Positions 11,514 through 24,100 of a DNA stretch of 64,000 nt are shown piece after piece. Source of the stretch: Mugil cephalus (taxonomy: Eukaryota; Chordata; Actinopteri; Mugiliformes; Mugilidae); the NCBI RefSeq assembly GCF_022458985.1, contig NC_061785.1:2101816-2165815 (forward strand), in the 5' to 3' direction. The translations under genes and the position numbers were made by a program. Under the pieces are notes generated by a model. The model searched no databases and had not been told where the DNA came from. It saw only the letters and a list, made by a program, of their open reading frames with translations. Position 1 is the stretch's first letter; every line of letters begins with the position of its first letter.

Positions 11514-11800
11514 CACACCTGCAGGTCGTGAAGTATCCGTGTGCGCTGAGGCGTTCAGGTACCTGGATGTGGCGGAGACTTCACCTGGGAGCGGCTGCTA
11601 GATCGTCACCTGGAGAGAACACGAGAGCTCAGGTGGACGAAACCATCCGCGGTGGAGACGAAGCTTTCCGATAAAAAAAGGAGAGAGACGCGCGAGCTCA
11701 CAGCGACCACGCGCCGTGACGACACAACTTTGACCGAGATCCACGAGATCCACGAGATCCGTTCAGGAGCGTCGTTCAGCCCGATGTGACGTCGTGATGC
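11514..11800 (-). promoter_or_regulatory. Possible gprc5c 5' UTR exon and promoter-proximal region
   Basis: A CpG-enriched island in AT-rich surroundings, containing ACGCGCGAGCTC, CCACGCGCCGTGACG and CACCGCGGATGG. On the minus strand it ends in AGGTGTG followed by a consensus donor GTGAGT at 11513. It lies 2.4 kb upstream of the large gprc5c exon on the same strand and precedes the long CA repeat, so a non-coding first exon is plausible. No long open frame that joins gprc5c was found. Confidence 0.35.
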
Positions 11801-11828
11801 TCTCTCTCTCCCTCCCTCCCTCTCTCCC

Positions 11829-11830
11829 CC

Positions 11831-11884
<54 letters not shown>
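11829..11884. repeat. (CA)n microsatellite
   Basis: Uninterrupted dinucleotide run of about 27 units, flanked by a CT-rich tract (about 11800-11830). Confidence 0.95.
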
Positions 11885-11886
<2 letters not shown>

Positions 11887-11984
11887 CCCTGAACATGACC
11901 TCAAACATCACATTTAAATAACGAGGACGAGGCTTTTGTCCCCAAACAGACGCAGGTTTGTCAGCTCACACTTTAAAATACATT

Positions 11985-12300
11985 CACTGGCCACTTTATT
12001 AGGTACACTAACGGAAATGAATCCATTTTTCTAAAATACCAGGAAATGTGCATGAACCACACACTCATTAAAACACATTATATTTACCACCAGTCACCAG
12101 TTTATCACACGGACACATTCTAATGTAAATATATCCAGTTTTTGTGAAGTTAAAACTACATTTCCACCAGGGAAGCTGCATAAACCAAACACCTGCTTTA
12201 AAATCCATCATATTTACCATCAGTCACCAGTTTATTAATGGACGTTCAGGTGCATGAAGCGAACACCCATTTGCCAGTTTATTAGGAACACTTGTGGACG
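11985..12300. repeat. MITE-like fragments with the 'CTTTATTAGGTACAC' end
   Basis: GGCCACTTTATTAGGTACAC at 11989 is the terminal motif of a widespread teleost DNA-transposon family. Degenerate copies of the same end, with ATGCATGAAC-type spacers, follow near 12090, 12220 and 12270, giving a locally tandem look. Related ends occur at 22021-22430 and 53729-53756. Confidence 0.65.
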
Positions 12301-12423
12301 TATTCTAGTATAAGAATCCTGCACTAAATCGTCCTTCATGACTGATGCTGAAACAGAATCAGAGAGATGGTGATTCACCTCCATGTAGTTTGTGATGTTT
12401 GAATTAAAAGTGTTTCTGTTATT

Positions 12424-12498
12424 AATCTAATCTAATCTAATCTAATCTAATCTAATCTAATCTAATCTAATCTAATATAATATAATCTAATCTAAAAT
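12424..12498. repeat. (TAATC)n microsatellite
   Basis: About fourteen tandem TAATC/TCTAA pentamers with slight decay at the right end. Confidence 0.95.
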
Positions 12499-12678
12499 CG
12501 TATCTAATCTAAATTCAGTACATTTATTTGAGGTTGTACTTCTTTGTTGACAGTTGTGGTTAAAACACAGACTATTTAGACATGTGTGGTGTGTAGCGAC
12601 ATCTGGTGGTGAATGAGTGTTGAATTAAATCAGGAATAACTTGGCTGCTGCTTAACAAAGACTTTTATATATATCAGG

Positions 12679-12926
12679 TCAAGTCAACTTTATTGTATGT
12701 TCTGACAACATAACACAGGATTGAAATGACGTTCCTCAAAGGCTAAAACAAATGGAAACAAAATGTGCAAACATTTAAGAATATATAGAAATATATATAA
12801 AGAAATATATCTTGTATACACAAAGTAGACTAAAGAGAACATGACAATATACATATACATATACATGAAGTGGCTGATGCAACCCTGAGTTGAATAATGC
12901 AGAAAAGAATGAATAAAGAATGAATT

Positions 12927-12965
<39 letters not shown>
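12679..12965. repeat. Transposon 3' tail plus (CA)n
   Basis: AGTCAACTTTATTGTATG and GAAATGACGTTCCTCA match the 'tcaactttattgtc...tgaaatgacgtt' tail that I know from abundant teleost retroelements. An AT-rich tail with ATATACAT units follows, then a CA microsatellite at 12930-12964. Confidence 0.55.
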
Positions 12966-12966
<1 letters not shown>

Positions 12967-14586
12967 ATGACACAGATGAACTATGGCTTTTATACAAGGT
13001 ACAAAACATCATCAGATTTTACAGTTATAACTTGTTAATTTGTGTTTATTTTCTCAGCCATGTTCATGGATTTAAATAAATGCTTTTATAATTTGTTACA
13101 CATTTTATTATACAGTGAAATAATCCCTGTGTCCACACATGAGGACATTACTATTTTTTATTAAACTACTTCCTGTTTCGAGGATGATGCTTAAAATCTT
13201 GGATCCTATTAATCCTCAATATCTTAGACAAAAGAATTAATTAATCACATCACAGTCAAGGTGATGAGAAACGTTGAGTTACTGAGTCACAATATCAGAT
13301 GTCAGATTAGTGAGATACTTTAATAAAGTATCTACTTTATCTCGAGAAATACACAATAATAATAATGGAATTTTTAAATTTTTTATTCAAAATAAATTAG
13401 CAGTGTTAAAAGTCTTAATTCAAGAATATCTTTGTGTTTAGTATTTTATTTGTGAAATAATAACTGTGACGTTGCATGAATCCTTTTTATTCTGAGATTA
13501 ACTGTAGCTATAATTTATTGCATGACTTTTATTCGCTCAGCTTGAGTGATATTACACTGAGTGTTTTATTATGACCAGTAGCCGACAGCGCCCCCATGAG
13601 GACGACTTTAGCAGCAGCACTTTCTTCTTTACCTCCAATCATGTTGACCAAGTTTAGTGGAGATAAAATAATTGAAAATCATTAATAACTTTATTTCTTT
13701 TGTAGTTAAAAAAAACAAATTCCAGCAGATGTGGAGCGAAGTAAATGTAAACAGTGTCCAGGTGCCAACAGGTGGCGCTGTAGCAGCATGTCACAGCCTC
13801 TTTAGTTCAGGTCTTTGATTTAAAAATTCATTTCATTTATTTATTCCTTGTAAAGCTCTTTTTTGTAGTTTAATTATTGGATCTAGATTTGATTTATAAA
13901 CCGTTAAACCAGCCTCTGCTCAGTCACGCATGTTATTATTAATAGATATAAGTTAGTAAATGCTTTTATAAAGAACAGCAACTGTTCTGGATCATTTAAG
14001 TTTTGTTTTGTTTCCAACAGAGTTTGTGATCTATAATCGCTCCCAAGACTTTATTTTATACGCTCTATTCATTTCCACTCTTTTTAAATTTAATTTTATT
14101 TCACGTTTTTTTTTTTTTTTCCTAGCTCCACTAAACAACATGAATTTTGTTTTTCTATTGTGGTTAAACCAAAGGCCTTTTTTATTACTTCCTCCAGGTC
14201 TGAGTAAAATATATTTCATATCATTTGAGACACATTTTGGGTAAATGGGTAAAAAAAAAAGAGACTAAAATCCATCTGGAATATTTAATATTTACACTTT
14301 GATTTTTATTATTTATATATGTTATTATCATTTTAACCATGTCTCAAATATGCATATTAATATTAATATCTACATTTAGTTAAAGGTAATGAGAAATAAT
14401 CGGAGAATAAATACATTTTCTCTGGGAACTATGTGGTCATGATGTTGCTGCGTAAACAAACGCTGGTGGATGTGATGTAATAATCCACTCTCCTGGATCC
14501 AGGTCACATGTTCAGGTAGATCCAGGCAGATATTTCATGTCTAAGAGGCTTCGGTCAATGATTGAAGGTCCAGTCGACGCTGAGAC
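12966..14586. other. AT-rich intergenic DNA
   Basis: No gene signal. Short phrases such as CAACAGGTGGCGCTGTAG (13767) and AGCCGACAGCGCCCCC (13581) are typical of decayed fish repeats. Poly-T runs are at 14106-14120. Confidence 0.6.
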
Positions 14587-14590
14587 TCAC

Positions 14591-14891
14591 ACTTGTTGCT
14601 CAAGAGCTGCTTTATCCTGCTTCATTTGCCTGATCGAGGTCACTCGCTCATTCTCTCTTTTCAGCTCCTCCATCTGGCCAAGTCCAGCTCTTAGCTTTCC
14701 ACTCTCAGTAATTAAGTCCTCCACCCGGCCCTGGAACCTGGACGCTCTCATAGCGGATGAGTTCCTCCCTCCTCGTTCCCATCGGTCCGGCTCCTCGCGG
14801 CCCTCATTGGTCCACTTCCAGCTACAGATCACATGACCTCTCCTCCACTTCCACTTTGGTCCAAATTGGACAAATTCATCACTTGAGTTTT
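14591..14891 (-). CDS. Unassigned candidate coding exon with coiled coil
   Basis: On the minus strand a pyrimidine-rich tract (TTTCCTTTTGAATTATGCAG) leads into 301 bases without a stop codon in one frame, ending at CAACAAGT and a consensus GTGAGT donor. The frame encodes a basic, tryptophan-rich first half (KWKWRRGHVICSWKW) and an alpha-helical second half with heptad-like spacing (MEELKRENERV ... KQDKAALEQQ). I do not recognise the protein. It lies between gprc5c and gpr142 on their strand, but no partner exons were found. It could be a real lineage-specific exon, a transposon open frame, or chance; the splice signals make pure chance less likely. Confidence 0.35.
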
Positions 14892-15000
14892 CTGCATAAT
14901 TCAAAAGGAAACGTGAGAATAGAAGAAGACACAAAGAAAGAAGAAAACTGAGAGGAAATAACCCTTCATACCAGCAGGTGGCAGTGGTATTCATCATTCA

Positions 15001-15240
15001 AACGGGGCAAATATGAAGAGCTAGCCTCCTAGCCTACCTAGCTGGTAGGCTGGGAGGAATTACTATCATCTGGGAGCCTAGGACGCTAGGAAGAGCTACT
15101 ATTAGCTGGAAGACTGGGGGGAATAACTATCATCTAGGAAGCTAGGGAGAGCTGCTATTAGCTTGGAGGCAAGAAAGAGTTAGAAAGAGCTATTTTCTGG
15201 TAGGCTAGGAAGAGCTGCTGTTATCTCTTCAGGCCTCTTC
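15001..15240. repeat. Minisatellite-like array related to the right-edge repeat
   Basis: Units such as GGAAGAGCTACTATTAGCTG and GGGAGAGCTGCTATTAGCTT, about 35-60 bases apart. They are the reverse complement of the AGCTAATAGTAGCTCTTCC array at 63340-64000. Confidence 0.75.
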
Positions 15241-16819
15241 AGCCAGGTCAGGTTAGTTCAGATTAATTAAGGCCACTGACCAGGCAAAGATACTGCAAAT
15301 GCTAGTCGAGAAGCATAAGAGCTGTAATCTCCAATGTCACCAGTAGATGGCACTGAATTCTACACAGTGGTCCTTTAAGAAATCTATCCAGAGGATTCCA
15401 TAAACCTGAACTTTATCTGCAATATACAGACGTAACGTTTCCATTTAAATTAAAGTTTCTATTAAAAGAACTTACATTTCGGGTTCTTTTAGCGGCTGTT
15501 TGATTATTTCAACACCCAAAGAGTTTCATTTATGTAAAATCTGAATGTGTTCACATTCATCATCAACTCAAACACCTGTGCTCTGAACTTTATTTATAGA
15601 TAATCTTCCAGGCAGAAAACACAGAAGAAACAGCTTCAGTCCTGTGTTAAACATTTATTAGTTCTTCATATAAACCTCTGCTTTACAGAAACATTTAAAA
15701 TGACAACAGATGATGTAAAAACAATGTTTAAACAATGTAAACACGTCATTATACATTAAATCACAGGTTTACCTCTTTTTTTTTATCTGTAAGTTTAGTT
15801 TGTTGTGTTGAACTCTGTGAGTTAATGCAGCTACGATCAGACTCAGATCTTCAGAATCCAAACTGAACAAAGCGTCTCAATTCTTCGACAGCAGCTGTTT
15901 TGTTTTCACTACATAAAACCACGCCCCCAAACTATTCGATTGACCCAGTAGATCTTTGCAGGAGAATATTTCCAAAGAAAAAGAGACTCCAGAACAAAAT
16001 ATCTGCCACAATAAATTGGTAAGAGTTGGCAAAAGTTGGTTAGTTAGCAGCAACTACTGGAGCTTGAAGCTTGACTGGTGTGCAATCAGCGTTAGCGGCG
16101 GTAACAAGGCAGCAAAGATGGTGACGGCTGGGCTGCGAAAAAAAGCTCAAATAGGTGCAGAAAGCAGGAAATCAATGCTCTGTGTCGCCACCTGTTGGTT
16201 GCTACTGCACATACAGAATAACTGGAGGAAGTGAAGAAGAAATGAAGATGTGTCGTCCATCTTTATGTGCATTCTGAGTAGTGAACTCAAACTATTGGCT
16301 TGAAGCATCTTTGTGACTTTTTGAGATTATCAACAAAAACAGCAAATCAGCTAAATCGTAACTGAGTGTCCTCTACTGAGTGAGGATATTTGGTGGATTC
16401 CAATTCACCGTCCTTGAAGTTTAAGCTCCCTGTCTAAGTCCACGCCCACACAAATACGATTTTTAGTTGAAAACTACATAAATCTTGCATGTTTTTCTGT
16501 CGACCATCATGATGGATCCATATTTTTCCACACTTCTATGAAACCAGGTCCCAGGGTCAAAAAGACAAATATGGAGCCTGTGCGCTTTCTTTTTTTTCAT
16601 TCGTGTGGATGCCTGAATATCAACGCAACGATCACTTCACCCCTATAGCCCCCGACGTCTCACAACAACAGCATCATCAGTGGTGGACTACAGGCTTGTG
16701 ACGGTGCTGCATCAGATATTGACCCTTGTCGGTGGCTTGGTCCATTATTACTGATACTTCACCACTACCACGAGCCAAAAAGGATTATGGACTGTAATCT
16801 GGACTGTATGTTGAAGTGA

Positions 16820-17310
16820 AGTGAAATGAAGTGGTAACCTCCAGGTCCGAACGATGAAGACCATGTGAAGTGCAACAAACTGCAGTTCATCTAGTGGCCA
16901 CTAGAGGCTCCAGAATGGAGCAAATCCCCATAGAGACCCATGTTAAAAAGCCCAACTTTACAGCATCACTAAGCATGTTTACAGCCTGGTACAGAAACGA
17001 TTTTGGTCTCAGTAGTTTATTTCACTATTCATGACGACTGTACGGGGTGTGAATTTTTTTTAATTTAGGTTTAAAATTCTGCATGATTAAGGACGTTCCT
17101 GCTTTGAGTGACAGGTGTTAGCCTGAGCTAACAGGTAAAAGGAGAGTTGGCTGGGCGGGTCTCAACGTACGACAGGACCCCCCCATGTCCATATTTGGAC
17201 TATCCAAGTGTGGGCGGAGTAAAGCTCATCCAACATGTCGACCTTTGGCTCCGCCCACTTCAGGCTTCATTGTCAATGAAGTGACGTCACGATGGGTTTG
17301 TCCGTAGCAT
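16820..17310. repeat. Teleost dispersed repeat ('gtggccactagaggct' family)
   Basis: Contains AGTGGCCACTAGAGGCTCC, CATAGAGACCCATGTTAAAA, AGCATGTTTACAGCCTGGTA and GAGTGACAGGTG, then a GTGACGTCACGATGGGTTTG end. I recognise this order of phrases from an abundant interspersed element in many teleost genomes. The exact class is not certain. Confidence 0.65.
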
Positions 17311-18216
17311 AAACATACACTTGTTGACAGTCAGGGTTGATGCACATGCTCCGTCTCTCCTTCTTCTTCCGTCTGAGTTCTGTAGCAGAAACAGCGCCAC
17401 ACACAGGCCTGGTACATGTACTACAGCCTTTATACAGCTAGATCTGGTTCTGCAGTGGATCCATCTTTACGTAGAAATTCTCCAAACGACGCCAAGGAAA
17501 AACAGAAAGAAAGGTAGTTCTGGTCCGTGTGGACGTGGCCTGAGTGCATCTGACAGGACTCATTCATGTGATGCCCTGTGACACCTGCTGAGCAACAGGA
17601 AGCGCTGAGTGGAGTCGAGTCGTGGGGGTGTTTGAACAGGGACAAAGGACAGGTGGGAGGCGGACAGAGGACGTGTGGTTTTATCTGATTATGTCCTCTC
17701 CACACATCCCAGCGTCAAATCACGGCTTTCATTCATCTCCCCCGTCCCCCGCCGTCCTCTCCGGAGTAAAGTCGCCACCTCTCCACGCTCCCTCAACCCG
17801 CTCTGTTTTTGTCCGGCAGCAGGAGGCGTCTTCAAAGAGACGTCTGGGTACGAGCTCTCAGAACTTAGCTCAGGGCCTCAGGACATGAGCGGACGGACAC
17901 GGGGACTCGGAGAAGGACCTGACCCGGCGTCTCAAACTGTGACTATAAACAGGACGAGAGGGACGGAGGACGGAGGACGGAGGAGGGGGCTTGTATGAGA
18001 CACTTTAAACCTGAATGGGAGTAAATGTGCACTAATATTATTTATATAACGTACAGTTTGTGGAACAACATATCAGACATGACACGTTATTGACTTTTGT
18101 TAAACGTGTTTCAAATATAAAAAAATACAGAAATATGTCCATTTATTTAGATGTTACTTAAACTTTCTTTGTTTTTCTCTGCAAATGTGTTTATGAAACG
18201 TATATAGTTTAAAATA

Positions 18217-18620
18217 ATGAAGTTCCACGTTAGTGAAACACGTTGGAGTCAGCGGGCTGGAGGATGTTGGGGTGGATGGAGGGTGCACAGAGCACGAAGC
18301 ACAACACTCCATTCATTCAGACTCATGTTTGAGGTTTTTGTGTCTCAAATATTAAAGATGTTATTAAGGAACGAGCTAAAGGACGTGTTAGAAGGAAGAG
18401 TTTGCTCATATTTATTCATTTTTTTGCTGTTGACAAGAAAAATGATCTGGATCTATTTAAAGCGACTTCACACTAGTTACATTTATGTACAGAAAACCAA
18501 TTTGTCTGAGTTAAGTTCAATTGAAGTGTTAAATACTGAAGTGTTGTTAAACGTATTAAAGTAGGCAGGAGGGTGTTGGGGTTGATGGAGGGCAAACAAA
18601 GCACTAAGCACCTACTATAG
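18217..18620. repeat. Local direct duplication
   Basis: Phrases GCTGGAGGATGTTGGGGTGG and GGAGGGTGCACAGAGCACGA near 18258-18300 recur as GCAGGAGGGTGTTGGGGTTG and GGAGGGCAAACAAAGCACTA near 18565-18612, about 305 bases apart. The intervening sequence is AT-rich. Confidence 0.55.
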
Positions 18621-19892
18621 CTTCCATCACTTTTACTGAAGACGTTTCACCTTTTTTTTAGATCATAAAGGCAAAACCACTTTATTAGATTCAGTTTAAC
18701 TTAAGAACAGAAACAATAAAAACACTGTTGTCTCCATTCTTTTCTTTTCTTTTTTCCTAATAATCTTAAACACAGAAGAATCATTTGTTCAAGTGAAGCT
18801 AAAATAGAGTCTCTCTGGATCAGAGGTAAAATAACTCCTCCTGAACTCAAACTAAATTATAATTATCATTATTATTGTTGTTGAATCTGTTCTGAGATGC
18901 TTCCTCTGTTTTAAGTGAAGTTAAACCAGGCGCTGGCTTTTCTCTGACTTCTTTCATATAAATTCATTCAACCTTTTAAAACTCATATAATCAAATAAAT
19001 CTCACTCGGTTTTGAAACATCAAAGCGAATTAAAGGTTAAGACGATAAATAAGAATAATTTATATCATCTGTTCATATTTTGTGGATGGCGGCACAGAAC
19101 ATGAAATTAGATTTAGTGGTTGGATAGAAAGGCTCAGTTCTGTGTCCGAACTTCATCAGATGAGGCTTCAGGATTATTTAAAGTGAGGAACAGAAGTCAG
19201 CGCATTTACCTCTAAACTCTGAGATCACACGTGTGTGTGCGTTAGCAGCAAGTGAGTTTAAGTGCGGCTGCAGCTGGTGCAGTAAAGTTTAATTTCACCG
19301 GTTCAGGCCTCAGTGGAAATGTACCAGCTGACGGCTGCGTTCATGCTCATGTCCGTGCATGCGTGAGAGTGTGTAGTCCTGTGTTGTGCGCTGTTTAAGT
19401 GCGTGTTTGTTCAGACCATCCGGTTTAATCTGGGGGGTTTGTTTAGCCAGACCTGAGGCCACGCTGGTCGGCGATACAGCGGAGGGTTGTGTTTGAAGAG
19501 CGGAGTCTTCGCTCCCGCAGCTTAAACAGCGCGCGTTCATTTAAGGCTCCATCCAGTTGCACTTGGTGAAAAATAAACAGTGGCCTTAGCAGCTGAGGGT
19601 TTCGGCCGTAGAAACGATTTCTTTGCTCGGCTGGCTTCGCTCAGCGCGGTGAGGACTTCAGCGTCTTTACACGACGGCTGAAAATGCAGAAACTACAACT
19701 TCAGAGTCTTCTTCCTCCGGAGTTCACAGAAAGAACATGGACTAATGAATCACTCGTAGTAGCATGCAGCTGATCCTCCGGTCCATCTGAGCACAAACCG
19801 TGGACGTGTCGAAACAAACACTGTGTCAGCTCTCAAAAGAAAATGTTTCCTTCACATTTTTGCCATTTATGGAAAAGAGTAAAATACCTTCT

Positions 19893-19898
19893 TTTATT
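19893..19898 (-). terminator. gpr142: Candidate polyadenylation signal of gpr142
   Basis: AATAAA on the minus strand, 269 bases downstream of the gpr142 stop codon. Confidence 0.55.
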
Positions 19899-20166
19899 TT
19901 GTCACATTCTTCTCCGGAAAATAAATACGCCGCCGTCTTATCTGATTTACACGGACAAACAACAGCAGGTCACATGATACGAGACAAAAAAAAAAACAAA
20001 AAAAAAACATAGTTCTTGTGAGTGAAGTTCATTTCAGGCCCTTGGAGACGGCTCCGGGGCCGACTGGCTGGTGTCCACGCTCGTAGCTGGAACACAGTGC
20101 ACGTCTCTGGGGTCGGCGCCGCGGCGGGACCGTGGGACGGCGGCGGCGGCGGGGAGGGGGGAGGGG

Positions 20167-21125
20167 TCACGAGGGCTTTCGGGCCCGGCGCGGCGACAGG
20201 GGCGTGGTCTCCCGCTGCGAGCGCTTGTGGTTCCCGCTGTACAGGGAGGAGATGGAGGCGTTGGCCGGGGCCAGCTGCTGGGGCAGGGCCCGGCGGGGGT
20301 ACAGGGGCCCCCCCCTGAGCAGGACCACGTCCCTCACGGCGCCGCGGAACGGTTTGCTGACGAAGCAGTAGAGGAAGAAGTTGACGGCCGTGTTGAGCAT
20401 GGCCAGCATGTTGGACAGGTCGTAGGCCAGGTGGACGCGCCAGTCCCGGTGGACGGAGGACACGTACAGGTGGTAGATGACCACCACGGTCCTGGGGGCC
20501 CACAGGACGGAGAACACGGAGGTGATGGCCAGGAGCATGGCCGTGGTTTTCCCGAGCCGCCGCGGAGGCGCCGACGTGGGCCCTCGCTCGTCCTGGCTGC
20601 ACTGCTGCCTCTTCCTCATCCTCAGCGTGTGGATGATCAGAGAGTTCAGCACCAAGAAGATGCTGCACGGCAGGAAGTAGATGATGGTGACGTGGGTCCA
20701 GATGAGGACGGTGTCCAGCGCCGTGGGCGGGTGGCTGTTCCTCCACATGTCGGACCACCAGAAGAACGGGACGCCCGACACCAGCGACAGCGTCAGCACG
20801 GCGGCGATGATCCGCCGGGTCCGCGCCGGGTAGCTGACCTGCCGGTGGAGGAGCGGGTGGCACAGCGCCACGTAGCGGTCCACCGTCAGCGGCACCGTGG
20901 ACCAGATGGAGGCGTGGTTGGCGGCGAACTCGGCGGCGCTCACCGTGTGCAGCAGGAGCGCCGGGACGTCGCGGTGGAAAACCGCCGTCTCCAGCAGGAA
21001 GCCGACGAAGATGATGAAGAGCTGGGAGAGGATGTCGGAGCCCGTCACGGCCAGGAGGTAGTAGTACAGAGCCTTCTTGGTGCGGCACGCCAGCCTGGAC
21101 AAGGCCACGGCCGTCAGGATGTTCA
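20167..21125 (-). CDS. gpr142: gpr142 second coding exon (TM1 end to C-terminus)
   Basis: Acceptor GTTGTTGCAG, then TGAACATCCTGACGG. Open to the stop at 20169-20167. Very GC-rich, which also makes a long meaningless open frame on the opposite strand. Confidence 0.93.
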
Positions 21126-24100
21126 CTGCAACAACACGTTCAAGTTAAAGCTACAGACACGACATTAGCATTAGCATTAGCAACATGTATATAGCCAGTT
21201 CATTAGGTACTAGGCCTGTCACACTATAGCGGTATTGACGATAATCACGGTATTAAAAATTTTAATTTCAGCATTAAAAATGCACATTTCCCACCGTGGA
21301 CGCTGCTTCAGTTATGTAGCATATTATCTTCTTGTTCTCTCTTCTGTCCCTTTTCCTGTTTTGGGGGTTTGTGGAGTTTGTACAAAGTTTAAAGGTCAAG
21401 AGGTTATTTACCAGATTCCAGCTCGTAAAACCAACTAGACATAAGGAGAGTTCTCTTTGTTAATGAACGGGGTTTTTTTGAGGATGAGCAGCAAATATAA
21501 TGTGACTGTGCTGAACGAGAGAGAGGATTCGATGATTGGCCAGAAGCTCAGAGCTCAGAGTTTTTGACATTGTTCTTTCTTGTAATAAACCTTTTTTCAA
21601 TACAAGATAAGATTTGTCAGCAGTGATCACTTCTTTCTACAGCACATCAAATATACAACACTTATTTTTCTTATTTAATACTTTAAAGCCTGAACGTATC
21701 ACCGGCGATCCATTAAAAGTCGCTGTTTTTAAATTACCGTAACTCACAGTTATTGAGAAAATTCAAAGTGTGTCTGAAAACTGGGAGGCTTTTCTCCTGG
21801 GAGACTTTCATGTCATCTCAAGGGTGTAACTAACTTAGCTTTTACCAATAAATTCCTCCAAACTTCTCTCTCTTCATGGGTCTCCCCGGTATTACATGAA
21901 GCCTCATTAACTTTTCAAAACTAATTTGATATAATGTGCTACAAAATTAACATTTTTCCACCTGTGAAAATTAAAATGAAATATTAGATCACACAGTAGA
22001 GCTGCATAAATCCTACATGCACTCACCAGTTTATTAGGTAGTTAAACCAATACCATCTAACACGACGATATACAATTTGCATATTTTTTTATATAAAATA
22101 TTTTTAGACCATTTTTACTGACTGTAATTTCCCGTCTCTGAATTTCCCAAAGAAAGAAAGAAAGAATAGCTGAACAGAAAGTGTTTTGCCCACCTCTCTG
22201 TCTATCTATCCGAATATTCATCTTATCTATTTATTTTTACTCTCTTGCACTAAATCCTTTCGTCGTGTTCAGCTGATGGAGAAAAGGCTTTGCCAGAATA
22301 ATAGGAACAGGTGTCAGTTATTTGACGCTGAACCTTCATGAGGACGAGGTTTAGTTCAGGCTTCTTATATTAAAAAGCACTGACGTGTGCACGTGACATG
22401 TACCTAATAAACTGGCGAGTGAGTGGACTCGTTTTTCTTGCGTCTACTGTGTCTGTACTTTCTGTTCTCGTCCTTTGTGTAAGAACTGGATGTACAGCGG
22501 TGTAAGTTACACAGCATTGATTTTAGTCGCCTCCGTATCACATCTTTCAGACGTCTCGTCTGCGCCGAGATGTTTTCGCTCTGGTTGCGTCTTCTTCGTC
22601 AAACATGCAGCTGTCGCCTCGTGGCCTTTACATTTATGACCCTTAGGGGACAATTACGTGACGCCACCCAGAGGTCGTCCCAACACTGTGGTGATGCTTG
22701 TTTTGACCGACGCTGTCTAAATCAGATCAATACCGGGTCATCACCGAGACAAGAAGAGCGATGAGAGTCGTGAGAACGCTGCAGCACATTAAGGGCTGGT
22801 GAGGGGTTGGTTTTAATGCAGGGACGGAGACGGCGGCTGGAAGATGATGGATGAACCTCGTCCACTCAAACAAACTGATTATCATAAGGTTGTGCATCAA
22901 TGTGTGGTTGGTTGTGTGCCTGCAGCGTTGTTACTCGCTGGTCCATTAAAGCACCAGTAACGTCCCTCTAACTCACTTCTTATTGATTTCTTCAGTCTTA
23001 TGTGGTTCCTTCACCTGCAGCATCCAGACTCACTTCTTATTACAACATGAGTCGAGTAACACGCAGTTCAGAACATTTCATTATGAGGCAAGTTTCAACC
23101 AACAGAGAGAAAAATCAGCAAAATGTTGATATCACAACTCTGGTGGAGCTCATGCTGCTACGTTGCTGTTTGTTTATCTTTTAATTTATTTTTATTTTAC
23201 CTATATCCAGTAGTTACTTATGGTAGAGCCATTTATTATAGAGAGTCTGTCCAACCAGAGAACAGAGCGTCTGATCTGTCCCTCTATGCTGATTGGTTCT
23301 GAGCTGGTCACATGTTTCATGGGCGCCATGTTGGATCCATCTAACCAATATTCATCCATAGAGAAGTGGCAATAACAGAGAATAAAACTGGATTAAAAGT
23401 TAAAATATGCCACAAGTCATCCCATCATTAATGTGAACCTTGATCTCTTTACAAATGAATGAAGCTTGAAGTTAGCCTAGCCTTATGCTAGCCGTATGCT
23501 AGCTAGTTATCTAGGCTAAAGTCTTATAAAAATAGCAGCTAGTGTCATATTTACTGTGAAACCCATGTGTTCATGTGATTTATGTCCATGTAGACAGACA
23601 CATTTAACTGACACGTAACTTTACCTCAGTTACTACTAAGTTTATCATCATCAGTTTATTATGGCTAGCATGCTAATGCTATAATGCTAACACTAAATAA
23701 CAGTGAGACTAGTTTAATAGTAATTTGAACCTTTTAACGGTGATGGATGAACACGGAGACTGAGGAGAAGGTAAACACAGCTCCATGACTGATGAGGTGA
23801 TTGGGCTACGAAGCATTTTACAGCTCATTGAAGATATTTTAAGGAAGTAGACGCTGGGATATTTAAGTGAGGACCTTTTACATATTAATAACATTAATAG
23901 GAACGTTAATGGTGGAAATAAGAAATTTCAACATACGGTTACACTGTAGAGTCTAACCTCTGATGTAGCAAACATGGCGCCCATGGTTAGAGTTGACCAG
24001 ACTCTCTCTGATATACGATACGATACGATACGATACGATACGATACGATACAATACGATATACTGACTTATGGGGTATAATCTGGACCTGAGTGCGTTTT

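Larger units (their letters stand above)
14892..20166. other. Intergenic region between candidate exon and gpr142
   Basis: Repeat-rich. Contains the 15.0-15.24 kb array, a teleost dispersed repeat at 16820-17310, and a moderately CpG-rich block at 17600-18000 with no open frame I can support. Two GGATGTTGGGGTGGATGGAGGG-like short units lie near 18265 and 18567. The last few hundred bases before 20166 are the gpr142 3' UTR on the minus strand. Confidence 0.5.

Noticed and set aside
12424-12498. Regular repeats considered as a CRISPR array
   Set aside because: This and the other arrays (24008, 60950) are head-to-tail short tandem repeats with no unique spacers, in an animal genome.
20071-21168. 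365-codon plus-strand and 372-codon minus-strand frames over gpr142
   Set aside because: Both are shadows of the GC-rich gpr142 exon. Only the minus frame with GPCR motifs is real.
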